Assembly (NCBI GenBank): GCA_038501195.1
Contig: JBBPUQ010000003.1
Location: 3,192,501 to 3,256,500 of the forward strand
Source: Nemania diffusa
Lineage: Eukaryota > Ascomycota > Sordariomycetes > Xylariales > Xylariaceae
Direction: 5' to 3'
Length of the DNA stretch: 64,000 bases
Shown here one piece after another: positions 29,101 through 42,426 of the stretch. A program made the translations under genes and the position numbers. The stretch's first letter is position 1. Every line of letters starts with the position of its first letter. A model generated the notes under the pieces. That model made no database searches and was not told where the DNA came from. It worked only from the letters and a program-made list of their open reading frames with translations.

Positions 29101-30050
29101 TTTTTTAAATGTTTTATTATATAATATATTAGCAAAACAATCGAAATATTATATAATAATACTGCTGCAATTACAATATAAATAATATACTTATATAAAT
29201 TTATATTTTTATTAATAATATAGATTTATTTTTAAAAATTTTAATTAAAAAATGTATTAACTAAATTTTTCAGCTTTAATAAAAATATATATACTATTTA
29301 ATCAAATTATACTTATACTATTTAAAACATTTTTAAATTTTTAAAACTATTAACAATTAAAAATAATATTTTTAAAAATATTAAAACAATATTTATTAAT
29401 ATAACATATTATAACTATTATAAAATATATTTACTAGCAAGTTAAAATAAACTTATATAATACAAAAAAACTTTAAGTTTTTTAAAAAGTTAATTGTTAA
29501 AATTAATACTGCTGAAAATATAAAAACAATACTTGTTAATATAAAATATTGTTACTGTTATTTAATATATTTATTAATAAGTTAAAATATATTTATATAA
29601 TATAAAGTTAGCTAAAATAGCTAAAAACATTTACAGTTAAAGTTAATATTGCTAAAAATATAAAAATAATGCTTATTAACGTAAAATATAGTTGCAGCTA
29701 ATAAATATATTTACTAACAAATTAAAAACTGCTTATATAATTTAAAGCAAACTAAAATATTTAAAAATATTTATAGTTGTTTTTAATACTATTAAAAATA
29801 TAAAAATAAGATTTATTTGTATAAAATTACATAGCAATTACAGCAATTGTAGCAAATAAAATAAAATTAATAAAAAAATAAAGTATATAAACTACGTAAA
29901 ACTAGCACGTTTATAAATTATACATAACAAATTTAATTTAAAAAAACTGCGCTTAATTTATATAGCTATTTTAAAATATAATTGAATTAACTATATATAT
30001 ATTAATTTATATAAAAGTTTAAATAAATTATTGCTAAATTGAAAAAATGA
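26161..30050. other. Moderately AT-rich block with purine-preceded cytosines only
   Basis: G+C is clearly higher than to the left but far below the gene region. The remaining C is almost always in AC or GC, and G in GT or GC. GG/CC is essentially absent (one ccc near 28,323), and TC/GA occurs about once or twice per 60-base line or less. CA and TG remain common (aca, gca, tgt, tgc). No credible gene exists; the longest frames are short and low-complexity. The word gttaaaaa(a)gcgcagaaa appears near 27,670 and 28,773, hinting at diverged internal repeats. Confidence 0.7.
29241..29830. repeat. Diverged 140-bp tandem repeat
   Basis: Units begin at 29,241, 29,381, 29,521 and 29,661, with a partial unit at 29,801, giving an exact 140-base spacing. 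Each unit ends in a variant of attaatactgctaaaaata and begins with taaaacaat or a related form. The middle carries a variant of atatatttactaacaagtt and acttatataa. The first unit is the most diverged. The array lies within 300 bases of the switch to normal DNA. Confidence 0.75.
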
Positions 30051-30704
30051 TTGTAGAAAGTTAAGTTGCAAGTTTAATTTAAGAAAGAGGGTGGAAAAAG
30101 AAAGTGGGCCCAGTGGTGTCGGCGTAGTTACCTAAATTGAATTATGAGACAGTAAGCCCTGTGGGCGACTGTAGGTGCCTACCTGCATTGACGAATAAAT
30201 GTGTTGCACCACCTATGTAACCTGTGCTCTGTACGCTCAGTGCTGTATTCCATACACATGTAGGTAGCAAATACGGACGGTACTGTACGCAGTACCCGCG
30301 CTGTACCTAATCTTAGGTACATCTAGGGCTAGCTCAGAAAAGCGGAGAAGGTGCTATCAATTGGGCAAGTGGGGCCGGTGATTACATAACATCTCCTGTG
30401 GCTTTCCCAACACCATCGCACGTCTGCGACTACATCACGTCCTGGCAAGACCGCGTTCTCGTTGCTATTTTCACAACTCACCCCCCAGCCGCAGTACGAA
30501 TGACCGGCAAAGGCCGCACCAACCTCGCATCTGCTAACAGACGTACCCCCCAACCCCAATATTACTCTGTCAAATGCCTTTTTGCCGCCAGCCGCCTCAT
30601 CTTGAGCCCCTCGCCTCGTTCCTTGCGACGCGCTGATTACGCCTTGCCTCGAACTCTATTTCACTCTTTTTTTGCTTGTCTGCGACGGACTGACCATCAC
30701 GACT
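30051..30704 (+). promoter_or_regulatory. Boundary to normal DNA and nto1 upstream region
   Basis: Composition jumps within a few dozen bases near 30,050-30,090, from AT-rich to mixed sequence with GG, CC and CpG. The region contains TAGGTA-type words (about 30,244-30,320) and a pyrimidine-rich stretch (30,480-30,680) typical of a fungal promoter and leader. The exact promoter was not determined. Short open frames here are not convincing as genes. Confidence 0.5.
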
Positions 30705-33700
30705 ATGGCCCCTAGCCCTAGGACCCCGAGGACAACCTCCTCTACCCGCCAGCGGGCTCGGCAGTCAGACACCGCGAGCACGGCGCGACGCGCTCGCCCG
30801 ACCAGCATTGTGGCTGCTACCGAGCCTCCTCTAAAGCGGCGGCGATATGTGCCCGGCGGTCCCGGTGGCGGCGGGCGGTTTCTAGCTAAGAACGAGGAAG
30901 ACTCGATGGATGCCGTTGCGACAACTGGTCCCCGCCCCCGGACCCGCCCCAGCATTTCCAATACTGCAGCCTCCCCCTCTCTCTACCCCCCACGACGTGA
31001 ACGAAGTACCCGTATCCGAACCTCGACGCGCAACGAGCAAGATGACGAGATGCAGATAAGCTCTGCAGCTGCCGTTGCAGCCGCCGTCGTGCAGAGCGAG
31101 GGCTACAAGCCCCGTGAAGAACGAGGCTGGGAAGAATTCCATCCCAATCTAGACATCGAAGGCACTTTTATGCTCTTCCATGCCGAAGATGTGGATGGTA
31201 CCGCCAAGCCCATGCTTGATACCCCTTCCGGGAAACCCGGACTTAGAGATTCCAATGATCTTGGCAGTCCTTCCAAAGACCCAACCCGTGCTTCCCCTAA
31301 TGCTCAAGCAAACGGCGTCATATTCAGCTCTCAAAGCCTTGTAACAACCACACCGACGAGGCGACGGGGCGTACGGCAGTCACTATATGCTACACGTGGT
31401 GAGACAGCACTAGCACCAAGCACTCCCACTCCACTACCCATCCACGGCCAGAACAACAAAGAGAAGCTCGATCTCAAACAACCCCTCTATCGCAAGACAG
31501 ATCGTATCTTACTCTTTGAGAGTAAGACGTTTGGTCAAGCACGGTATGTCGATAAGGCGATGATGAATATAGGCTACCAGGAGAGCGACAATTACATTCG
31601 GCCAGACCGTCGACTAATTAAAGCCACCGATGGGAGTGTTGAAGATGACCAGGATATGTCAGCTGTTTCCAAAGTGGACGGCGAACTATCACACCAGCCC
31701 ACTAATATTCTAGGCCGTGTGGAGTATGACATGGACGAGCAGGATGACATGTGGCTAGAGGCGTACAATGCGCATCGCAAGAGTCAGGGTTGGAACCCAG
31801 TCACACGCGAGGTCTTTGAGATAACAATTACGAAGATCGAGAAGGAATGGCACGCCCTGGAAAAGAGAATACCGAAGCCAAATCCGAAGCCACCACAGAC
31901 TCATAGACCTCGATCAAGCTCGGCAGCCGCCGTAAGCGGCGACCCTCAGCCGGGTGAAGAACAAGACAGTAAATGCGCAATCTGCGATGATGGTGATTGC
32001 GAGAATACCAATGCTATTGTATTCTGCGATGGGTGTGATTTGGCTGTTCACCAAGAATGCTATGGCGTTCCATTTATTCCAGAAGGCCAATGGTTATGCC
32101 GAAAATGCCAATTGATTGGGCGTGGCGTGCCTGTAAGCCACACATACCCTCTAGTCTGCGCAGTCCATGCTAACCGTCTCTAGACTTGCATATTCTGCCC
32201 TAACTCCGATGGTGCTTTTAAACAGACAAATTCGTCAAAATGGGCTCACCTTCTCTGTGCTATGTGGATACCTGAGGTCACCCTTGGCAATCATACCTTT
32301 ATGGAACCTGTAATGGACGTAGAAAAGGTTCCGAAGAGTCGATGGAAGCTGACATGCTACATTTGCAATCAGCATATGGGAGCATGCATTCAATGTGGCA
32401 ACAAAGCTTGTTATCAGGCTTTTCATGTCACCTGCGCCCGTCGTGCTCGTCTATTTTTACGGATGAAGAACAGTTCAGGGGCTTTAGATGTGCTTGACGG
32501 CAGTACTAATTTAAAGGCCTTGTGCGACAAGCATTGCCCATCCGAGTATGCTAAGGAAAATGACGTAGTCCAAGCGACTAAAGGGGCAAAGAAGTTCTAC
32601 AAAAAGACGATGCGAGGTCGCCTCTGGGCGAACAACCAGGAATCCGCAATGGCATTGGCAGCTTCGCACCGGCATTTAATCACAGACCATCCACCGGACG
32701 AATCACAGATCACAGGGGCCAAGCTCTCAGCTGTTCTCGGCGATAAGAAAGGTCAGCAGGGAAAGTCAATATGGAAGCTCCCCTCCGGAGCTCCTGTCAT
32801 TCCACAAGCAGTCTTCGATATTGTCGAGGCGTCGCTCCAGCGATTCAATTTTCTAAAGCGGAAAGAATTTGTTAGTGATGCCTGTCGTTACTGGACTTTG
32901 AAACGAGAGATGCGTCGGGGCGCCGCCCTCTTGAAGCGGCTACAGCTCCAGATGGAGGCTTTCTCGTCAATGGAACTTACGCGTCGCAATTTCGCAGCAA
33001 TGGGGTCCAGTGGCAAGGCCAGATTAACTAGGAGAATCGAATTCGCCGAAATGCTTAAAAAGGACCTCGAACAACTCAAGTCGTTATCTCAAGTGATAGT
33101 AGAGAAGGAGCAAAGCAAGCTAGATGCTGCTGAGATGGAGCGCGACTTCGTGGATACCTGCTACTTCCCCATTCACAAACTTCTCCCACCGGTTATTGAG
33201 AAAGCCATTGCGTAAGTACCGTTACAACAAGCTGGCTAGGATCTACGGCTAACAACAGAACAGACTTGATAAAAATCTCTTTTACGACGGCTTATTGCCT
33301 CTCTCATCTCGGATCGACCAACGCTACTACGCAACGACACTGACGCTCGCTCATGATCTGTGCGATGTCATCCATGTTGGAATAAATACCGAACCAGATA
33401 CGTCAATCGAAGCGCCACAAAATTCAGCACTCGGTCTTGTGGTATCCTCAAAAGCTGACTTTTCTGACTATCGTGATCGCAAGAAGCTTGGTAAGAGGAT
33501 ACTCAAAGCCGTTCAGCCGCAGCTAGAGATAGCGCTACGCCTAGAAGCAGAAGCGAACCATCGACAGTTTGAGGGCCTCAAGCAGGAACTAGAGACCATG
33601 ATAGAAGCGAGCCTTGAATATCGACCCAAAGCTGTCATCGTGCAGGGTGACGTAGAAGGAGAACAGAGCCAGGATGTCATCATGGTCGATTCTTCTGCGG

Positions 33701-34347
33701 CGGTTATCGCTGTTGGCGGATTGAATATCCATGGCATCACTGCTGGGGATGAGAATGGGGACGTCACAATGGCAGACGCTGACAATCAAGCTACCTCTAC
33801 GGATGGTAATATTGAAGTTGACACGTCTGCTATCGAGACAGATATGCAAGTCGAAAGCGTGCAGGTTACGGTCGATGCTGTTCCCATGCCTGATTCCGAA
33901 GCGATGGAGACGAAGCCTGATGTGAGTGGCACGAGTGATGTACGATCTATCAATACACCACCAGCGACAAACGGTTACGTATCGGTTCCAACTACTTCTC
34001 AACCCACTCCCCCTACACCTCCGCAGTCGAACGGTAGCTTAGGACGGCAGCCGATGGACGCCCTCACCGACGGCGGTGTCCTTTGGTATCTACAAGAGTT
34101 TGAGCCACAGGGGACATCTGCTGCTCAAGAACAGTGGAATGGAAGAAACCCAGACCGGAGCTTAAGCGAAGAACTTACGGAGATCGACGACGATGAGCTT
34201 AAAGGACTTGGCGTCGAGATCAACGAGGAGAGCATTACGGCTTCACCAGCAGATACTGCCCCCATTGTTGATGCGGCCAACCACATCAGCCCTACAAAGA
34301 AGGCCCCGAAGACTAAGAAGCGTAAGACAACCTACCGAAGGCGCTAG
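30705..34347 (+). CDS. nto1: Nto1/BRPF-like PHD-finger scaffold of a MYST histone acetyltransferase complex
   Basis: Likely nuclear scaffold of the NuA3/Mst2-type acetyltransferase complex, which reads the histone H3 tail. The model has three exons: 30,705-32,132, 32,184-33,211 and 33,264-34,347. The introns are 51 and 52 bp (GTAAGC...CTAG and GTAAGT...ACAG), giving 1,179 residues. An Epl1-type segment lies near residues 335-405 (YDMDEQDDMW, then WNPVTREVFE). A C4HC3 PHD finger starts at CAICDDGDC (about 424-471), and the extended PHD follows directly from CIFCP across intron 1 to HVTCARRARLFL. This PHD-knuckle-ePHD order is diagnostic of BRPF/Jade/Nto1. The Ser/Pro-rich tail ends in a basic KKRKTTYRRR, a probable nuclear signal. 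No bromodomain or PWWP is visible. The first in-frame ATG is at 30,705. It is the first gene after the AT block. Confidence 0.9.
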
Positions 34348-37300
34348 TGGCAAACTTGACGATTGTGATGGGTGTGATTTGTGTTTTGTATTATACTGCT
34401 TAGGGAGCTTCACGTCTTCCTCCACCTTGCATTGTCAATACTAACCAGCCTTGTAAAGCTGGTTTGTCTGGAGCAATCCACCAAGCTTTAATCCGGTTAT
34501 GGGAGCGATTCGGTATGGCGTTCCGGAAGGCGTCAAGACGGATACAAGTTGAGCCTTTATTATACCTAGTAGGAAGGGGCTTCGAGGCATCGGCGTTTAT
34601 TAGTAGCAATGAGGGGATGGATAGCCTTAGAGCGTCCAAATGGCAGCTTTAAACCTAAGATTCTTCTAGTGCAAATGCAAGAAATAATCATAGAATCGTA
34701 TTATCGCTTTCACACATCAGTCAAAATGTAGATGTATCTAGACCACCTAATTTTTCCCCCATAACCCATGTCCCTGAACCCCACCAAACATGCCGTGTGG
34801 TACACTAAGACACATGCCAGAGTAGGAGGTCTTATAGTGAAATATGCCCCAGGAGCGCAACTATCTCGGACTTCAATTGCTATTGCAAACACTACCTAGT
34901 TGTTGTAGGGTCATGAAGCGTGCATATGGGGATTTAAATGAATCATTATTGCAACCCGAATCTTAAGCTCAACTTCGCTAATTTACACAAATTCAAATCC
35001 GTACGTAACAAGGCTTACTCATGATCTCCGCTATCTGCGGACATGTTAATATACCAAGGCAACAACAACAGAAACGTTATTGGACGAGCTAGAAGGAGTA
35101 GTATTAGCTAAATCTCTCATGTAACGAGCATTCGAGGCATACCTCTGCATTGACCACGGAGCCAGAGATCTATGAGAGGACCTGACGCATGTACTTCAAA
35201 TTGAAAATACTGGAAACGTCTAGCCTAAGTATACAGTCTTTAGGAGTTATAGTTAGCCTTAGCACTCGAGGCTGACATTCTACGGTTATATTATAAGCTG
35301 TACCTATACGCTGCGATATTAAGTTTACCAGGCACAATCAGAAGCAACTGTGGCCTATCTGCTACCTTTTCAATGATCTAGTAATTTGTGAGATTGTGAA
35401 CTAGCTAACTCTAAAAGATATAGTAATGGACCTAGAGTAGAAAGCCTACGATGTAAAGGCAGAGTCCATGTCATGTGTAGCACGTAATTTAAATCCATGC
35501 TATACTCTCTCCAATATTTGATTTAATAGCTTGGAAACTGATGCTTTAGGCACGAGTCGTGTGCTCAGCTACGGGCATCATACGAGAACCATCCGCCTTA
35601 GTTTAAAAGCAAGATATATAAAACGAAGCAAAGGAAAGCAAGGCTGCTAAATCTAGGGAAAGGGAATTGTAAATAAGGCGTAGAATTCCTGCATAGGCGA
35701 TAAAAGGCAAGGGCCCTTGAAAAAATATTCTTGTAAGTCCTTGTTACGATAATCCTCTACTTCCGTAAGTATAGTTCTTTTTCTATAAAATTACACTAAA
35801 ATAATTAAATATGAAAATGGATTATCAAACCTTACTTACTTAAGGTCACGGATCGCTTCAAAAGGCACTATAACTTAGGAGAAATCGCAATTATGCCCCT
35901 CCTGAAAAAGCCTTGGTTATAATATGTTGTAGATATTCATGGTCTATAAAATTGCGTTGAGGTATGTCGCAGTATTAAAACCTGAGCACCTAGGGTTGAT
36001 GTCTAGAACTTGGTTTATGTGAGCATACATATCCTAGTAGTTTAGCTATGATAAGTCCTCTAGGCTACAGGGAGACAGAATCGTATAAGTTGTGGTGGTG
36101 TTTATGAATACATTTAATGTTTAATAACTTGACAAAAAGTGTGTGATGAGTTGGTGCATCCCCCCCCGCTACGTACATCCGAGTCCAGGCAACCTGACTG
36201 ACGCGAGTTAGTATATGGGTTAAGTTAGTAACAATATAATGTCTAATAAAGCAAACCTCGCAGACGGCGATTTGGATTATTAAGGTTATATTGCTTTTAA
36301 ATGAGACAGGAATCGCATATAAGAAGACAGGGCCGTATATATATATATGATGGGTCCTAGCAGAGTATTTAATTATAATATTTTAGTTTATTTTATTTTC
36401 AAATGTTATAACCATATACGAGACTGAATAGAATTAACAGGTTCCATATAATTCCGATGCGTGCTATTGGCTGAGGATAAATGCTGAGAGTATATGTATA
36501 TCCCGCTGGAATGCAGCGTCCCTGAGCATACATGGAGCACAAAATCCAGAGACGTTGATTTATTTTGAGGCCCCAAAAATTAAATACTAGTTTGAGAAGT
36601 ATGAGAGGAAACACAAAGATGGAGGGGTGTTGGGTTTTGGCTGGCGTGGTGATTGGTGGAGACGAGCGAGGTGATACTGCTGTTCTCGCGGGTTAGTGCG
36701 ATTAATCACTACAGGATCCCGGGCAGACAGAGAAGCGGTGTAGTGTCTTTGAGAATTCTAAGGGATAGGTAAATGTGTTGAGTCATGTCGCTGGCTATCT
36801 CGAATAACCTTTCCCTTACCAATACGAAGTGCTATCGCGGGTATTTTGCTGGGAACGGTCGCGCCATCCTCTACAACATAAAGTAGGCTGTGAAACTACT
36901 AAATGCAGCCTCGACGTACGACGTGGCTCCAATGAAGCATCCTGCTACAAGACTCCTCGCTCGAAATGATTAGAGAGCTGTTTATCCTGGTATCTGTCAA
37001 CTAATCGGTGATATCACCGAAGCATGGTCGTATTGAATCTCAATACCCTCTCTGACTGCGATGTCTCACATGGAAAGGTCGGTCATGTGATCTGACCTCA
37101 TAGCAATGATCATAAAAAGCCGTAGATCAATTTACACACAGAGTAGAGGGAGAAGTTTGAATTGAAAGTGTTAAACGCAAGTAGGCTTGTGGCGCTTGAA
37201 TAAACGTGCCAGCACCGTCACACAAGTTGCGCATCCCTGTATGTCACTCAGCACAAAATACTCAGCTCGACGAGTTGGAGATGCCGTTGTAATAAGCCCT

Positions 37301-39680
37301 GGTGAGGTGCACAAGGAGCGAGGGACGGCAAAGATGACCGACTCATTGTCTACGCCTTGTGCGGGATTGTACAGTGGCAATTGGTTCCAGTTCCCAACAA
37401 TCCCGAGTCTTGGTGCGGGGGTGTACGCAAGCAACTCGGTGGTTAAAACGGCGAGTGAGTACATAATACGGTGTCTCTGATGCGATAAAGCCCAAATAAA
37501 GCCAGAGGTTTTTATTCATGGGGGTTGATTGAGAAGGTAGAGGGGCCTGGAAACCGATCTGATACGATTCCTGGCGGTTAGGTAGTGCATTGAGGTGGCT
37601 TGCCAAGCTCGTCGCTGGTGGTGAGTGCTAGAAGCGTAAGATACGCCCATTCGCTCTGCGACGGTTTGGAGACAACTCGAGAGCTAGGGTTAAGCACATG
37701 AGTATGCCGACGTAACATACGATTTCTTTACTTGACCTGGGGAGAGGGGTAGAGTAGATAGATTAGGTAGATAGCTACCTAGGTAAGTAGATATAATGAT
37801 ATCAGGTAGCTAGCTATCTACCACGAATCTTGCCCGTCTTGCTTTCCAATCAGGTTGAGCAAATGGAAAATATGGCAGATCCCGACCATCGATCGTTGAT
37901 GATTGACGTACAGGGAGTTTAGAGACGTGTATTGATTGGTTAGGTCATTCCAGGTAGAGAGTCTGGATCGAACCAAGATAGCTCGCCGCGAACAAAAGAT
38001 ATGTGAGCGAGTTCGTATGAAAGAAAGGTCTGTGCCCTGCCCCATATTACGTCTGTCAGGTATGTATGCATAAGAGCGCCATTGGTTGAGAATGCCCTCG
38101 AACCAGTATGGGTGCGTTTATGGATCGCTCTAAAATAACACCCGGCAGAGCCGCCTCCAGATCTCCTGAGGCTTACAGAGTAGGTACATACCTAGGTACG
38201 CATAGCGCATAGGTGCTTATTCTTTGTGTGAGAGCTACCTGCTAGGTGCACCCATTAAACATACCTACCTAAGGCACCTAACCTAGGTAGGTACGAGCGC
38301 TAAAGTACACCCATTTAATCGTGAAGTACAGCACATTGCGTCTACCTATTTCAGGTCAGTGGCAGGAGCAATAAATACTCTTTTTCTGGGGGTGGTGAAA
38401 TTCACGAAAAAGGAAAAGAAACAGACCCGTTCTCTATTATGATGCATTTGTCTCTAACATCGAGGAGTAGAGGGAGGGAAGAAGAGAATACCTAGTAAGA
38501 GACACTATCCAGGGGGGCGAGACGATCTGGTGCTCAGCCTCGTTTGGGCCCTGAGCCTAATGCTTAGATACTTATGCAGATGGATACCCATTTAGAATTA
38601 GGATAGGAGTGATATGCTACGGCTAGTGACTAGCTAGGTTGGTTACTGCCGATGTGATACGGGGGTGAAATGAGTTCGTAGCGCTGTAGAGATATGTTAA
38701 CAATATAAAAAAACCACCCTGCCGGGGGTTAGGTAATATGTAAGTAGGTACAGAACATACCTACGAGGTGCGAACGAACCAATGACCGAAGAGTCGGAAC
38801 AAGTAGGTCGCCAACTCCGCTGGCACGGGTTGTTGTATTAGGTACGCGTGGTCCGGATGGGGTATTTGGGGGGCGGAGGGGGGTAAATTCTACGCCACAT
38901 TACAAATTATTCTATAAGAATAAAAAGCTCCATGATGAATGTACAAATGTGAGAGGAGGGGAGGCAAACAGTAAAAAAAGAGAAAAAGAAGTGATAATGG
39001 TTTATAGGCATGCCTACGTATGTACTCCTATCTATGTAATAGCTTTAGGTAGGTACCTACATATCGACCCGCCTCCAGCTTATATAACAATCCCTTCTTT
39101 GCAATGTTAGGTAATACAGAGTTCTTAGGTACATAAGGCATGGTAAAAAAAGCTAAAGGCTTGTATAAGTAGTAGGTAGCTCAGTGACCTCTCATTACCT
39201 GGTATTTAATTAAGCACGTACCTCCATATATGCCTAAGGCATAGAGTAAGATAATATCTAACATACTCTTAATTAACTACTAGGTAACTAGATGCCTAAA
39301 GTACACGTACACACGCGGGGTTAAGAATTACCTGTTCATGGGAAACACAACAACCTGCTGTTTTGCTTAGTACTTGTGTGCGTATTGTCAGGTATTTCCT
39401 TGTTAAAAGGTCGCCCAGCGCATCCTTTCAGGTCCTATCTCCCCTGGGAATGTCTAGAGTGGGGGCTAAAAACCTACCTAATATAGTCCTAAAAAAAAAA
39501 AGAGGGCACGCGACGTACGCTAAAGCCATACATAGCACCTTTAGGTACAAAATTGAGTGGTGGCCCAACGCGCCAATGGGCATTATGCGTCCATACATGT
39601 ACCTAAGGTAGGCACTGTTACTACCTAGGTACTGACCCGAGGATAGGTACCTTTGGGTAGGTACCTACCTCTACCTACCT
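34348..39680. other. Long intergenic region with decayed sequence and TAGGTA words
   Basis: More than 5 kb without a convincing gene. Part of 35,050-35,230 reads like broken coding sequence with TAA/TGA stops in plausible CAA/CGA positions. An inverted repeat lies at 37,765-37,822. From about 38,160 the sequence is rich in TAGGTA/TACCTA and ACCTAGGT words. A C8 run lies near 36,160. No RNA gene was recognised. Confidence 0.5.
37765..37822. repeat. Imperfect inverted repeat (hairpin)
   Basis: aggtagatagctacct (37,765-37,780) pairs with aggtagctagctatctacc (37,804-37,822) across a 23-base loop. Each arm is itself partly palindromic. It is built from the same TAGGTA/TAGCTA words as the surrounding intergenic DNA. 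Confidence 0.6.
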
Positions 39681-41174
39681 GCCTTCTGCTACTTTTCTGA
39701 CGTCTCCATCGAGCAATCAATCGGGTTTTGACCCTTTTCCCTCCCTCCTTCACCCGTCTCTGCCTTTGCTAGTCTTTTCTCCCCCTTCAACAGAGACCCC
39801 GCGAACACACACACATTACGGCGATACATTACAGGTTCTTCTGTCCTGCGCATCTCCATTTTTACTGCGATAAGCATCTGTTGGCATCATTTTCCCAATT
39901 TGCCTGCCTGCCTGCCCTTTGCCTGCGCCTGCGTCTGCACCGCTGCCGCCTGTCGAGCTTGATTGTGGGACACGTCTGAAAGAAGTTTTGTCCATTGTTT
40001 TGAAGCGCTAGCAGAGTTTCGCTGCTCCTGCCGCCCGTAGGTATCGATCGTACCCTCGTACTCTGTACCCTCAACAACCGCAGCATCTCTCTCTCAATCA
40101 ACCCTCTCTGCGCATCCAGCGAACACGACGACGACAACAACAACAACAACAGCGACAACGGCCACAACACCCATCCGTTTGTCCATCCATCCTCCTTGGT
40201 CGTTGTAGTTATCTGCACCGAATAACGTACGTAATTTGCGACCGAGCAGCCTTTTTTTTTCTTCTTTTTATTTTAATTCCTCTTCACTACCGCACCGCAC
40301 CGCTCTTGCTCTTGCTCTGCCTCTGCCGTTCTCGTCCCTTGATCCTTTGGTCGGTCTCTGGCTCGACGACTTCGACGTCAGCTGTCGCTGCCACCTGGTC
40401 GAGTCCCAATCAAAACACGAGCCAAAATTCAACAGCCCAAAGTCCAGAATCCAGAATCCAGAACCAACCATCATAACATTCTAGCATTGTAGGTCGATTG
40501 GCTCCCGTGGTGCTACATTCCGGCGATATACCCTTATCTTTCTGCGTTTCTAGACACACCCTAGACGACGGTTTACGCCTCCCTCGACCGCATCGCGAGG
40601 TTTCCGACGGCCGCATCGGCACCATACAACCCGGCGACGATTCATTGTGCTTCTAATACACAAGAGATACTCCAGACCACACGCTTGGCATACAAGCAGT
40701 TATTTGGATTCTCTGGGTGGGCATAATTGAGGTACCAGCTTTCTCCCCGAAAGCTCCGGTCATAGCTGAGATCGCTTCACCGTGAGTTTTCATCGCCCTC
40801 TCGTCCTGTTAATCCACCGCCCGTTCGCCCCTCTTCCCCACCCATCCTGTCGTCCGTCATTACCACAGCCCTTCCCGTAGCCACCGTAGCGCACCGCACC
40901 ACACCACACCGCAGCGAAGACGGACATGACCTGTGTGGCCATGGAAGCACCAAATATTTGCGGGTGAAGACCGAGACAATGTTGTAAACCTAGTTCTTTG
41001 TGTCCATGCTGATACGTGTTGTCATTGCAGTCCAAGAAGTGTATCATATTCTCGTATTGGGCTCCACCATCTTCCTTTCCCAACCCAGATTAGCCCCTCA
41101 TCTTTCTCGTCACCTTAAAATCTCGATACTCGACATCCCCGCGGGCCTACTGGCGGGTAGGACATCATTTTAAG
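39681..41174 (+). promoter_or_regulatory. Long pyrimidine-rich promoter/5' leader of the PP1 gene
   Basis: About 1.5 kb dominated by CT-rich stretches and simple CAA/GAC repeats (40,124-40,150), typical of promoter and leader DNA of a highly expressed fungal gene. It contains a good candidate 5'-UTR intron (listed separately). Short open frames are low complexity and not credible. Confidence 0.5.
40782..41030 (+). other. Probable 5'-UTR intron of the PP1 gene
   Basis: A GTGAGT donor at 40,782, a possible branch site GCTGAT near 41,008, and a TGCAG acceptor ending at 41,030 define a 249-bp intron. It lies 144 bases upstream of the start codon. Confidence 0.45.

Positions 41175-42426
<1,252 letters not shown>

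Noticed and set aside
30672..30704. Upstream extension of nto1
   Set aside because: The extension starts with TTG, not ATG; the first ATG in frame is 30,705 in a good context.
30398..30715. 105-codon plus frame overlapping the nto1 start
   Set aside because: Lies in the leader, no domain, and a different frame from the well-supported nto1 start at 30,705.
36156..36170. C8 run as a G-quadruplex or regulatory site
   Set aside because: A single short run with no further G or C tracts nearby.
37942..38010. tRNA gene on the minus strand suggested by a GGTTCGATCC box near 37,970
   Set aside because: The five bases on each side of the T-loop do not pair and no A box or anticodon arm fits.
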